From: a virus
DNA: 64,000 nucleotides
IMG/VR virus record: IMGVR_UViG_3300042502_000594
Coordinates: 1-64,000 of that record
Direction: 5' to 3' (one strand)
This document shows, piece by piece, positions 35,446 through 41,811 of this stretch (positions are counted from its first letter, which is position 1; each line of letters opens with the position of its first letter). A program made the translations under genes and the position numbers. Under the pieces are notes generated by a model. That model worked only from the letters and a program-made list of their open reading frames with translations. It was not told where the DNA came from and searched no databases.

Positions 35446-35475
35446 TTGCATATTGCCACGCGTGTATTATATTTG
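35446..35475 (+). promoter_or_regulatory. Promoter before overlapping gene cluster
   Basis: TTG (35446-35448), a 19-base spacer and TATATTTG (35468-35475), with ATG 35494 nineteen bases downstream of the -7 box. Confidence 0.7.
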
Positions 35476-35493
35476 CCAACATAAATAAACGAA

Positions 35494-35952
35494 ATGAACG
35501 ATTTAGAAAGAAAAAAACGACTGATTGTGACCGCCCTAGGCGCACAACAGATCTACGCGCAGTGTCACGACGAGTGTGTGGACCTAAAGTTCTTCAAGCA
35601 TGACCTGAAGATGCACTCCAAGAACCTAATTGCCAAGCTAGAGCGTGAGCTGATGCCGATCTTTGGCGTTCTTGGTAACGTGGACGGCGGGGACGCATAT
35701 CTAAACGCTGTAAGCTCGATGGAGGACACCTTGCAGAACCTTGCGACACTCCCTGTGGAGTACTGGGCATTAGTAAACCAAGGGATTTATGACATAAAAC
35801 AACTAATTCATGAAAAGAACCAAGAAGGGGATAACGGAGTACCTGGCGGAGAGGATAATGGAGTGGAATCCGAAGGTGGACAGCCAAGCGATAGCATGGA
35901 CGCTGAGCCGGAACATACCTCAGCTCAAGAGCATGAGGCAGGCGGACATTGA
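35494..35952 (+). CDS. Helical hypothetical protein with acidic tail, 152 aa
   Basis: The first ~105 residues are helical (SKNLIAKLERELMPIFGVLG) with two Cys. The last ~47 residues are Gly/Glu/Asp-rich and overlap the next gene in another frame (143 bases). That tail looks low-complexity and could be translated as overprinted sequence. The real end may be affected by frameshift or assembly error. Function unknown. Confidence 0.55.
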   Translation: MNDLERKKRLIVTALGAQQIYAQCHDECVDLKFFKHDLKMHSKNLIAKLERELMPIFGVLGNVDGGDAYLNAVSSMEDTLQNLATLPVEYWALVNQGIYDIKQLIHEKNQEGDNGVPGGEDNGVESEGGQPSDSMDAEPEHTSAQEHEAGGH

Positions 35953-36067
35953 AACACTTCTTCAGGCCTGCAAAGATGATCTTTCCCAATGGTCCTATAC
36001 CGGTCACGACTCCCCTTGGAGACGGATACATCCTCTACATAACACCGAACGGCTTCCTGGAGAATGA
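35810..36067 (+). CDS. Hypothetical overlapping protein, 85 aa
   Basis: It starts MKRTKKGITEYLAERIME inside the previous gene. The first ~58 residues form a helical, charged module (IPQLKSMRQADIETLLQACK). The C-terminus overlaps the following gene by 92 bases and looks less natural (WRRIHPLHNTERLPGE). It is one of five heavily overlapping small genes here. Function unknown. Confidence 0.5.
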   Translation: MKRTKKGITEYLAERIMEWNPKVDSQAIAWTLSRNIPQLKSMRQADIETLLQACKDDLSQWSYTGHDSPWRRIHPLHNTERLPGE

Positions 36068-36167
36068 CGAGATAACGGTCGTGCTGTCAAACGGCGGCGA
36101 AATAAGGCACTTCTCTAGCGACCAGGTGCGTGTGTGGAAAAACTCAACCTACGGGATACATGAATAA
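35976..36167 (+). CDS. Small beta-rich protein, 63 aa
   Basis: The ATG at 35976 (MIFPNGPIPVTTPLGDGYIL) is preferred over an upstream TTG at 35949. The text is a clean beta-strand pattern (EITVVLSNGGEIRHFSSDQV), as in small phage OB- or SH3-like proteins. Its stop overlaps the next gene's start by 8 bases. No function is recognised. Confidence 0.6.
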   Translation: MIFPNGPIPVTTPLGDGYILYITPNGFLENDEITVVLSNGGEIRHFSSDQVRVWKNSTYGIHE

Positions 36168-36348
36168 CTACGTGATAACGATATGGGACGGCGAGAAGAT
36201 CGTCCACAACGCAAGGGCTAAGGCCAAGAGTCCTGAATCTGCCAAGACAAAGGCTTTAAGTGACTGTTTGAAGATGGATAAACTAATGGGAACTGAACGT
36301 AAATGGTTAAGCTACAGATGGGACATACAAGCGACAATAAGCCGATAA
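36160..36348 (+). CDS. Small hypothetical protein, 62 aa
   Basis: The ATG at 36160 (MNNYVITIWDGEKIV) lies inside the last codons of the previous gene. A beta-hairpin-like start is followed by a Lys/Ala helix (ARAKAKSPESAKTKALSDCL). The end overlaps the next gene by 46 bases. Function unknown. Confidence 0.55.
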   Translation: MNNYVITIWDGEKIVHNARAKAKSPESAKTKALSDCLKMDKLMGTERKWLSYRWDIQATISR

Positions 36349-36530
36349 AATACGCCTCAGACCTACTCAATGAAGTGGTTATGGACATGATTATGCGTGA
36401 AAAGAAGGGTTTTTCTCAGTATAATCACACAATGGACCGCACGGACCTGACCAAAGACGAGTGGCTGCAACACGCATACGAGGAGGCGCTCGACCTTGCG
36501 CTGTATCTCAAGAAGATTATGAACTCATAA
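36303..36530 (+). CDS. Small helical protein, possible MazG/NTP-pyrophosphohydrolase-like fragment, 75 aa
   Basis: The C-terminal part DEWLQHAYEEALDLALYLKK resembles the metal-binding helix of all-alpha NTP pyrophosphohydrolases and related phage proteins (ExxD spacing with YLK end). The protein is too short for a full enzyme and may dimerise or be an unrelated helical protein. It overlaps the preceding gene by 46 bases. An AAACAAACGAAATG leader for the next gene follows directly. Confidence 0.45.
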   Translation: MVKLQMGHTSDNKPIKYASDLLNEVVMDMIMREKKGFSQYNHTMDRTDLTKDEWLQHAYEEALDLALYLKKIMNS

Positions 36531-36539
36531 ACAAACGAA

Positions 36540-36821
36540 ATGAAAAAGAAGACACAGTACACAATCTTTGCCTATGAGCCAGGCACTGAGGTTTATGCCA
36601 TCTCGATGTGGCATGATAACGGAAAGCCAACCGACCACCTCGCAATCTACAAGGCCAAGGTGGCGTCGTGGAGCTATGACGCGGAAGAGAAAGACGTTCT
36701 CTACTACCTTGAAAGCCCCGGCGGCAAGTGGTGGGGAGACAGTATCAAAGGGGAGTATGTTTCAGAATCTTTTGAAGAGCTTTCTCAGTACGCTAAAGAA
36801 CTCTGGACAAATGGGAAATAA
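36540..36821 (+). CDS. Small hypothetical protein, 93 aa
   Basis: ATG with the AAACAAACGAAATGA start context common in this phage. The sequence is a mixed alpha/beta fold rich in Trp and Tyr (TVYAISMWHDN-like, VASWSYDAEEKDVLYYLES) with a WW pair (GKWWGD). It overlaps the next short gene by 11 bases. No known family. Confidence 0.6.
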   Translation: MKKKTQYTIFAYEPGTEVYAISMWHDNGKPTDHLAIYKAKVASWSYDAEEKDVLYYLESPGGKWWGDSIKGEYVSESFEELSQYAKELWTNGK

Positions 36822-36915
36822 AAACAACCTCCGCAGAGACATTGAACACGTCGTCCCCTACCTGATCTTACTTGCAATTTATGCAGCAATAATGCTAATA
36901 CTATTTTCGCTATGA
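36811..36915 (+). CDS. Tiny single-pass membrane protein, 34 aa
   Basis: ATG at 36811 gives MGNKNNLRRDIEHVVP, then a hydrophobic helix (YLILLAIYAAIMLILFSL) to the end. Its TGA overlaps the methyltransferase ATG (ATGA). It may be a real small phage membrane protein or a coupling peptide; short length limits certainty. Confidence 0.5.
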   Translation: MGNKNNLRRDIEHVVPYLILLAIYAAIMLILFSL

Positions 36916-37976
36916 GTGAAAAGGTAAAGTACATTTCCGTCTGTAGCGGAATAGAAGCAGCCTCCGTTGCGTGGCACGACATGGGATGGGAACCCGTGGC
37001 ATTCTCAGAGATTGAACCGTTCCCCTCAGAGGTTCTCAAAATCAGATTTCCAAACACCCCGAACTGGGGTGACATGACTAAATTTAATACTTGGCCAAAT
37101 GCAAATGTCAATCTTCTCGTTGGAGGCACACCATGCCAGTCCTTCTCAGTCGCAGGTCTCAGACAAGGTCTTAAGGACCCAAGAGGCAATCTCATGCTCA
37201 CGTTTCTTGCAATCGCTGAGCGTTACAAACCTAAGTGGATTGTCTGGGAAAACGTCCCCGGAGTCCTGTCATCTAACGGAGGAAAGGATTTTGGTTCCTT
37301 CCTCGGGGCGTTGGGGGAGTTGGGGTACGGGTGGGCCTATCGGGTACTGGACGCTCAATGGTTCGGAGTGGCCCAAAGACGTAAACGTGTGTTTGTTGTC
37401 GGATGTCTTGGAGACCAACGAGCTGCCGCAGAGGTTCTATTTGAGTCAGAAAGCGTGTCAAGGAATCCTGCGCCGAGCAGAGAAAAGAGGCAAGCAGTTA
37501 CCAGAGCAACTGAAGAGAGCGTTGGAAGCGGTAAGTGGTGGGACGGAGGAGACACCTCAGCAACCCTAACTACAAGAAGTGGCGGACAGTACATGCCCGA
37601 CAAAGACAACTTCCAAGCAGTAATTCAGCCAACCATAATAGACCGTGCTGCATTCAACCAGGGCGAGAATGCTCAATATGAACCAAAGATTGAGGAGTCG
37701 GAAACCATGCCTTCACTTGTTGCGAGGGGTCCACACGCTGTTGCCCACACGGCTTCACGCATAAGCAATCCTCCGATGGCTATCAGACGCCTTACCCCGG
37801 TGGAGTGCGAAAGGCTTCAAGGCTTTCCCGACAATTGGACAAAGATCCCGTGGAAGAAGAAACCAGCAGAGGATTGTCCCGACGGACCAAGATACAAGGC
37901 GTGTGGGAACTCAATGGCCGTTCCTGTAATGCGGTGGATTGGTCAGCGAATAAACAAAAAAACCGACCATTTCTGA
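36912..37976 (+). CDS. dcm: DNA (cytosine-5) methyltransferase, 354 aa
   Basis: Motif I is SVCSGIEAASVAWHDMGW (residues ~8-25). Motif IV GGTPCQSFSVAG contains the catalytic Cys of PCQ, motif VI ENVPG and motif VIII AQRRKRVFVVG are present, and LTPVECERLQGFP with GNSMAVPV closes the target-recognition end. It methylates cytosine C5 in phage DNA, most likely to escape host restriction (family knowledge). No cognate endonuclease is visible, so it is an orphan enzyme. The gene is the last of the early cluster and its 3' end overlaps the terminator of the opposite mini-operon. Confidence 0.93.
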   Translation: MSEKVKYISVCSGIEAASVAWHDMGWEPVAFSEIEPFPSEVLKIRFPNTPNWGDMTKFNTWPNANVNLLVGGTPCQSFSVAGLRQGLKDPRGNLMLTFLAIAERYKPKWIVWENVPGVLSSNGGKDFGSFLGALGELGYGWAYRVLDAQWFGVAQRRKRVFVVGCLGDQRAAAEVLFESESVSRNPAPSREKRQAVTRATEESVGSGKWWDGGDTSATLTTRSGGQYMPDKDNFQAVIQPTIIDRAAFNQGENAQYEPKIEESETMPSLVARGPHAVAHTASRISNPPMAIRRLTPVECERLQGFPDNWTKIPWKKKPAEDCPDGPRYKACGNSMAVPVMRWIGQRINKKTDHF

Positions 37977-37980
37977 TCGG
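37954..37980 (-). terminator. Terminator of minus-strand mini-operon
   Basis: On the minus strand a 7-bp stem CCGATCA/TGGTCGG (one G-U) with a GAAA loop is followed by seven T. It lies within the 3' end of the methyltransferase gene. Confidence 0.75.
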
Positions 37981-37997
37981 CTTTAGTCGTAACTACA

Positions 37998-38026
37998 ACG
38001 GTCCCTGCACGAGACCGTGTTTCTTT
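37998..38026 (+). terminator. Terminator for methyltransferase transcript
   Basis: ACGGTC/GACCGT, a 6-bp stem with a 9-base loop, then GTTTCTTT. Convergent with the minus-strand terminator just to the left. Confidence 0.6.
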
Positions 38027-38288
38027 AGCAGTCCCACTTTCTCAAAGCTAAAGCCTTGCGAGTGGGTTTGCCATTTGGTTTCTTCATAGGACCTGGCATA
38101 CCACCCATTCTAGCACAAAAAGACTTCCTCCGAGCAGCGCTCTTGGGAGACTTCTTTGCTTGCTTGGCCGATACTGGGGGCTTCAATGTGCCTCCTGTTT
38201 CACGCTTGTACGAGGCTCGGCCCTTGGCGTTTAGACCGCCTTCTGGGTTCTTGCCCTCCTTTCTTTGCCATGCTGCTGTCCTTGCCAT
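38025..38288 (-). CDS. Conserved small basic phage protein (DUF6321-like), 87 aa
   Basis: The sequence starts MARTAAWQRKEGKNPEGGLN and contains KGRASYKRETGGTLKPPV and KSFCARMGGMPGP. This pattern is shared by a small protein family of cyanophages and other phages that I know as DUF6321. It is strongly basic (Lys/Arg) and without hydrophobic core signs, suggesting DNA or nucleoprotein contact. Its ATG overlaps the stop of the upstream gene. Function of the family is unknown to me. Confidence 0.75.
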   Translation of the reverse strand: MARTAAWQRKEGKNPEGGLNAKGRASYKRETGGTLKPPVSAKQAKKSPKSAARRKSFCARMGGMPGPMKKPNGKPTRKALALRKWDC

Positions 38289-38443
38289 TATTTTTTCTTT
38301 TTAGCGGTCTTTTTTGACTTCTCAAAGTCCTTCGATGTAGGTGCGCCTGGTGTTCCGGGCTTCCTCATCTTCTCGCCTGATCCCTCAGCTATTCGCTTTC
38401 TCTTGGCGTGAATGTTCGCATATAGTCCTGCCTTTGCTTTCAT
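38288..38443 (-). CDS. Small basic conserved phage protein, 51 aa
   Basis: ATG 38443-38441 gives MKAKAGLYANIHAKRKRIAE, then GSGEKMRKPGTPGAP and a Lys-rich tail. The GLYANIHAKRKRI...GSGEKMRKPG pattern is a conserved signature of small phage proteins, typically next to the DUF6321-like gene. The stop overlaps the following ATG (TAATG) and the start overlaps the previous gene's TGA (ATGA). Highly basic; role unknown. Confidence 0.7.
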   Translation of the reverse strand: MKAKAGLYANIHAKRKRIAEGSGEKMRKPGTPGAPTSKDFEKSKKTAKKKK

Positions 38444-38559
38444 CCTTGTCCTCTTGATGGTTTTACATTCTTGTCCATTGGTGACTTGCGCTTAAAAGGC
38501 TTCCCATCCTTGCGCTTGCCAAACGTGGTCTTAGACCCGGTACCCATCGCCTTAGCCAT
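38440..38559 (-). CDS. Tiny basic protein, 39 aa
   Basis: ATG 38559-38557 encodes MAKAMGTGSKTTFGKRKDGK and a Lys/Pro-rich end. The TGA overlaps the next ATG (ATGA), so translation is coupled. It belongs to the same four-gene basic-protein unit; no known family. Confidence 0.6.
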   Translation of the reverse strand: MAKAMGTGSKTTFGKRKDGKPFKRKSPMDKNVKPSRGQG

Positions 38560-38710
38560 GGCTACCCCCTTCACACTTACACTTCTCCGCCTCCTTGGCC
38601 TCCATCTCCATCCTTTCCATCTCCGAGCGACGTCTGTTCTTTACCATCTGCTTGGCAGGTGTATACCCCCCAAACATGTTATCCATAAAGTCCTGTGACG
38701 CGTATTTCAT
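38552..38710 (-). CDS. Tiny protein with charged helix and Cys pair, 52 aa
   Basis: ATG at 38710 starts MKYASQDFMDNMFGGYTPAK, followed by a strongly charged helix (RRRSEMERMEMEAKEAEK) and a CKC end. It is the first gene of the minus-strand mini-operon, 13 bases after a TATATTTG element. Function unknown. Confidence 0.6.
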   Translation of the reverse strand: MKYASQDFMDNMFGGYTPAKQMVKNRRRSEMERMEMEAKEAEKCKCEGGSHG

Positions 38711-38723
38711 AGCCTTTTTTTTA

Positions 38724-38731
38724 CAAATATA
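38724..38731 (-). promoter_or_regulatory. Promoter -7 element of mini-operon
   Basis: TATATTTG on the minus strand, 13 bases before ATG 38710. The -33 box was not firmly identified. It drives four tiny genes opposite to the surrounding early genes. Confidence 0.6.
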
Positions 38732-39175
38732 CACGGAGTCATGAAATATCCAACAAATTCCGTAAACTCATAATGGTTGTAAACTCATAGTGGTTGGGGT
38801 CAATAAACTATAGACTCATCCTGGTTGGGGTCACCCCCCACACTGCCCCTGCCCTGTCCCCGTCCCGAAGTCGATTCAGCAAAGGGGGTGGGGTGCTTGT
38901 CTTGCCGCCCCTGTCCATGCCGCGGGTATTTTGTCTCCACCGCGTGTAACAACCGCATTTTTGCGCTGATAGTCAGCACGTTATATTTCGCGTCCCATGC
39001 GTGGCGTATTTATGCCAGACCTTTTCGGGGTATTTCAGGCAGTATTTGCCCGTTTCGAGGGGTGCGCGGGGTATGTATTGTTTCACGTCCAGGCCGCACA
39101 TTCTTATTTAGAATGATTCCAGATAAGCATTTCAGCCCGTTTAAAGGCATGTAAACAGCCCGCCTACCGTAGATA

Positions 39176-39474
39176 CTGCCCGCGTAGATTGCCCGCGTTT
39201 ATTGGGCTTCCTTGCAGTTGTGGAGGGGTGCGGGGCTTTTGGTTGGGGCAACCCGAGAAAGGGGTTTTTAATCGTGTGTGCGCGCATGAGTGCCTTAACT
39301 GCTCTTTGTCTATTCTCTTACATTCTCTTTGAGTACTTGGGCTATCCGTTGCAGATTTGCCCGCGTGAGGGGTTGCCCTTTCCGGGTTGCTTCCATGTTT
39401 GCCTCGTCTATTTGTTTCCTGTCTCTTTACCCTTGTGAAATACTGCGCGGATCCCTTTGACTATTTGCCCGCGT
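39176..39474 (+). repeat. Iteron-like YTGCCCGCGT copies
   Basis: The decamer occurs at 39176-39185 (C at position one), 39189-39198, 39357-39366 and 39465-39474, plus a degenerate TTGCCCGTT at 39046-39054. The first two are 13 bases apart. All are in the same orientation. This is seen directly; a protein partner is not known. Confidence 0.6.
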
Positions 39475-39620
39475 CCAGGCTATCCGACCAACACAAACCA
39501 ACACCGTTGAACCCTTCTCAAATATACAACAAAAGCCGGCACGAAAAAAATTTTTTTTCACTTAAATCATTGAAAATGAGCAAGTTTTATTTAGAATGAG
39601 TATAAATAACGGTTAGGGTA

Positions 39621-39650
39621 TTGACAAGAAATAAAGTTAGACTATCTTAG
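39621..39650 (+). promoter_or_regulatory. Promoter for small-gene cassette
   Basis: TTG (39621-39623), a 19-base spacer and TATCTTAG (39643-39650; one base off TAnnTTTG), 20 bases before ATG 39670. Confidence 0.5.
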
Positions 39651-39669
39651 CCGAAAATTTAGAAACAAC

Positions 39670-39867
39670 ATGAAAAAAGGCATTCAGTACACACACTATC
39701 TAGCGGGCGACATTCTCGAAATTATCAACGGGGCGCACCTTGCAAAAGAGCTGATGAATGAAGGCAGCGCGGAAGCCGCCGAATGGCTAAGATACACCAT
39801 TGAGCGCGCCCAACAACTAAGCGAAAAACTAGCTCGTTTGGATATAATCAACGAAATGAAATACTAA
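39670..39867 (+). CDS. Small helical hypothetical protein, 65 aa
   Basis: It starts MKKGIQYTHYLAGDILEIIN and is almost wholly helical with a heptad-like centre (AKELMNEGSAEAAEWLRYTI). First gene of the cassette, with its own promoter. No family recognised. Confidence 0.6.
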   Translation: MKKGIQYTHYLAGDILEIINGAHLAKELMNEGSAEAAEWLRYTIERAQQLSEKLARLDIINEMKY

Positions 39868-39891
39868 ACACATCAATAATAAATTAACACT

Positions 39892-40182
39892 ATGAGTAAC
39901 ATCGTAACCCCTCAAGATTTTACACGTATCAACAACGACGTAAACGGAAACCCGCGCTATGTGGTACACTTCACCCAACTAGTAAATGAAGCCGACCGCG
40001 AGACCGCGAAGAACTGCGCGCCTCCGTTCGGTTATATTTCGGAACTTTACAGTATAGCCGTAAAAAAGGCCAATAAATTAGGCGGGCGCAAATACCATAC
40101 GAAAAGCTACGGCGGCGGCATTGTATTCCAGTCTTACAACCTCGACAACCTGTGCGAACACATCAACAACATCAACAAATAA
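39892..40182 (+). CDS. Conserved small protein of Bacteroidota mobile elements, 96 aa
   Basis: The start TPQDFTRINNDVNGNPRYVV is a sequence I associate with small uncharacterised proteins carried on Bacteroidota plasmids and conjugative elements. It is followed by a helical part and KYHTKSYGGGIVFQSYNL. The leader reads TAACACTATG, the style used by most genes of the cassette. Function unknown. Confidence 0.65.
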   Translation: MSNIVTPQDFTRINNDVNGNPRYVVHFTQLVNEADRETAKNCAPPFGYISELYSIAVKKANKLGGRKYHTKSYGGGIVFQSYNLDNLCEHINNINK

Positions 40183-40205
40183 CAACCTCTTAAAATTTCA
40201 ACACT

Positions 40206-40499
40206 ATGAAAAACATTTTAGAAATTCACAACGTTAGCGACTCAATAGCATTTTGCGAAGCGCAAGGGCTAGCCATTTGTTTTCAAGCATACGCCGACGA
40301 GTGCGCGGGCGAATCAATTATGAACGTCGGCTTTAATTCAAACAGCGGGTATGTATACATAGCCCTCGAAAATGGTATTTCGATATGCTCAATGTTGGGG
40401 CGCGGCGTTGAGTATCTGGTGACCAACTTTGAAGACGGCGAAGAGACGTTTTTAGAAAGTTACAGCGAAGCGGAGCAGTTGCTCGCTTCAATGTATTAA
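40206..40499 (+). CDS. Small hypothetical protein, 97 aa
   Basis: Leader TTTCAACACTATG. The text begins MKNILEIHNVSDSIAFCEAQ, has beta-hairpins in the centre (SGYVYIALENGISICSMLG) and an acidic helical end. The tRNA-like T-arm element starts just after its stop. No family recognised. Confidence 0.6.
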   Translation: MKNILEIHNVSDSIAFCEAQGLAICFQAYADECAGESIMNVGFNSNSGYVYIALENGISICSMLGRGVEYLVTNFEDGEETFLESYSEAEQLLASMY

Positions 40500-40545
40500 A
40501 CGGGCAATGGTGCACGAGCGGGTTCGATTCCCGCTCCTGTTTCTA
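40500..40545 (+). other. tRNA T-arm-like element without complete tRNA
   Basis: GAGCGGG-TTCGATT-CCCGCTC is a perfect 7-bp stem with a canonical T-loop (TTCGATT), directly followed by CTGTTTCT as an acceptor-like strand without encoded CCA. The preceding bases (acgggcaatggtgcac) give only a weak, G-T-rich counterpart, and no D-arm or anticodon arm can be drawn convincingly. It may be a tRNA remnant, an integration scar or a structured mRNA element. Confidence 0.5.
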
Positions 40546-40575
40546 AAATTTCAACAACAATAAAAATTCAACATC

Positions 40576-40788
40576 ATGAACACCAATTTACAAACATTCG
40601 AATGCCATGTAAGATTAGCCCAACACAGCAACGGAGGGATAATCTTCGCGGACGTATTCTACACACACACAGGCAACCGATTCGGAGCCATAAGAAAGGG
40701 AATTTTACAAGCCCGCAAATACAACGCTGACGAGGTTAGAAGGGTGAACATCTTGCACCAATATGCCCCTACGTATTTTGAAATATAA
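40576..40788 (+). CDS. Small hypothetical protein, 70 aa
   Basis: Leader ATTCAACATCATG. Beta-rich start (TFECHVRLAQHSNGGIIFAD), then a basic helix (RFGAIRKGILQARKYNADEV). It resembles small cassette proteins of plasmids in style; no function known. Confidence 0.6.
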   Translation: MNTNLQTFECHVRLAQHSNGGIIFADVFYTHTGNRFGAIRKGILQARKYNADEVRRVNILHQYAPTYFEI

Positions 40789-40808
40789 AAACAAAAATAG
40801 ACCACCAC

Positions 40809-40976
40809 ATGACACTATCAACCAACACGCAGTGCCTACTATCCAACGGCAAAGTAGGAACATTCAAAGGTTACAAAGAAACACCGTCCGGTTTATTGCT
40901 TCGGTTCATATACCCCGAACGCGGGCGAATGATAGAGCAGACCTTTTCAAAATACGAAATAATCAAGAAAGTATAA
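40809..40976 (+). CDS. Tiny hypothetical protein, 55 aa
   Basis: ATG at 40809 opens MTLSTNTQCLLSNGKVGTFK and continues in a beta-hairpin-like pattern (GLLLRFIYPERGRMIEQTFS). It fills the gap between two genes on the same strand and is too short to be found by length filters. Function unknown. Confidence 0.55.
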   Translation: MTLSTNTQCLLSNGKVGTFKGYKETPSGLLLRFIYPERGRMIEQTFSKYEIIKKV

Positions 40977-40993
40977 CCAAACACAAAAAAGCT

Positions 40994-41269
40994 ATGTATC
41001 AGAATTTCAACTTCCAAACTACGTTGGGCAATGTATCGCTAGACCTTTACAAGCCAACCAAAGTGAATTTATGCGGCATAAACTACGCGAGCGAGTTACA
41101 GGTGCAAGTCTGGACGAACCACGAAGAAACAGCCGGGTATATCGTGTACGCAAGCATTCCCAAAAAAACAGCGAGATACAGCCGAATCAAAAAACACTAC
41201 ATCGACGAGGCGAGCGCGAAAAAGTACGGTCGTCAGTTAATCAGCGAAATTTTACCAATAATCAAATAA
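40994..41269 (+). CDS. Small hypothetical protein, 91 aa
   Basis: ATG at 40994 (MYQNFNFQTTLGNVSLDLYK) chosen because the longer frame upstream overlaps two other genes. Beta-strands and a Lys-rich C-terminus (KTARYSRIKKHYIDEASAKK). Part of the cassette; function unknown. Confidence 0.6.
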   Translation: MYQNFNFQTTLGNVSLDLYKPTKVNLCGINYASELQVQVWTNHEETAGYIVYASIPKKTARYSRIKKHYIDEASAKKYGRQLISEILPIIK

Positions 41270-41278
41270 TTCAACACC

Positions 41279-41554
41279 ATGAGCAACGAAAGATTTGCGC
41301 GGATATGCTCCGCAACCAACAAAGGCATGAACGAAGGTTTCCTGTTCGAAGAATCTCTAATGTACTTCATTGAGAAGGAAGACGCCGAACGCTACGCAAT
41401 CGAAATTGGCTATACCGACCTAGACGAGGCATACGACGACGGCGCATACTGCTATACCGAATGGGACATTGAAGATGAGGGCGAGTGGTATGAGAAGCAC
41501 GAAGGCGAATGGTACGAATGCACAGATGAAGAAAAAGTAAAATACAACCAATAA
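41279..41554 (+). CDS. Small acidic hypothetical protein, 91 aa
   Basis: Leader TTCAACACCATG. The C-terminal half is very acidic with repeated Trp/Tyr/Glu text (EGEWYEKHEGEWYEC), a near-duplicate of seven residues. Acidic proteins like this can mimic DNA, for example to block host nucleases, but there is no family evidence here. Confidence 0.6.
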   Translation: MSNERFARICSATNKGMNEGFLFEESLMYFIEKEDAERYAIEIGYTDLDEAYDDGAYCYTEWDIEDEGEWYEKHEGEWYECTDEEKVKYNQ

Positions 41555-41565
41555 AATTAAAAACC

Positions 41566-41787
41566 ATGTTTCAAGTAACAGTAACACGAACAACAACCGG
41601 TGAATGTATCTACAATGATGAATTCGCCACCATAGGAAAGGCATACAACCGCTTTGCGGAGTGGTGCGAAGATTATTCATACATCATTGAAGAAACAAGC
41701 GAGGAAGAATTCAATGCAGGCGGCTTTACTGCCGGGGGTAGGGGCTTCGATTACACAATAGAACTAAAACAAGTAACTCAAGAATAA
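41566..41787 (+). CDS. Small acidic hypothetical protein, 73 aa
   Basis: MFQVTVTRTTTGECIYNDEF, then an acidic middle with aromatic residues and GGFTAGGRGFDYTIELKQV. Net acidic. Follows the previous acidic protein by 11 bases. Function not recognised. Confidence 0.6.
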   Translation: MFQVTVTRTTTGECIYNDEFATIGKAYNRFAEWCEDYSYIIEETSEEEFNAGGFTAGGRGFDYTIELKQVTQE

Positions 41788-41811
41788 ACAACAATTAAAC
41801 ACTTCAATACA

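Larger units (their letters stand above)
38735..39660. other. Non-coding region with repeats (candidate origin or control region)
   Basis: No convincing gene is seen on either strand over ~0.95 kb. The first 80 bases hold three imperfect copies of an ACTCATAnTGGTTGGGGTCA-like unit (38764-38833). Then comes a GC-rich, C-run area and spaced copies of YTGCCCGCGT. A 13-base direct repeat TTATTTAGAATGA stands at 39104-39116 and 39587-39599. An A/T-rich run (AAAAAAATTTTTTTT) lies near 39544-39558. Such a mix of iterons and an A/T run suits a replication origin (inference). Confidence 0.55.

Noticed and set aside
35949-35975. TTG start extending the 63-residue gene upstream
   Set aside because: The ATG at 35976 gives a clean beta-rich start; the extension lies in the frame overlap of the previous gene.
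38825-39438. Plus-strand open frames of 109 and 78 codons in the non-coding region
   Set aside because: Composition is Pro/Cys/Arg-rich and irregular, starts are poor, and the frames run through repeat copies; they look like chance frames in GC-rich DNA.
40763-40993. 77-codon upstream extension of the 91-residue gene
   Set aside because: It overlaps the end of the 70-residue gene and the whole 55-residue gene in another frame and has an unusual Arg/Gln/Thr composition.
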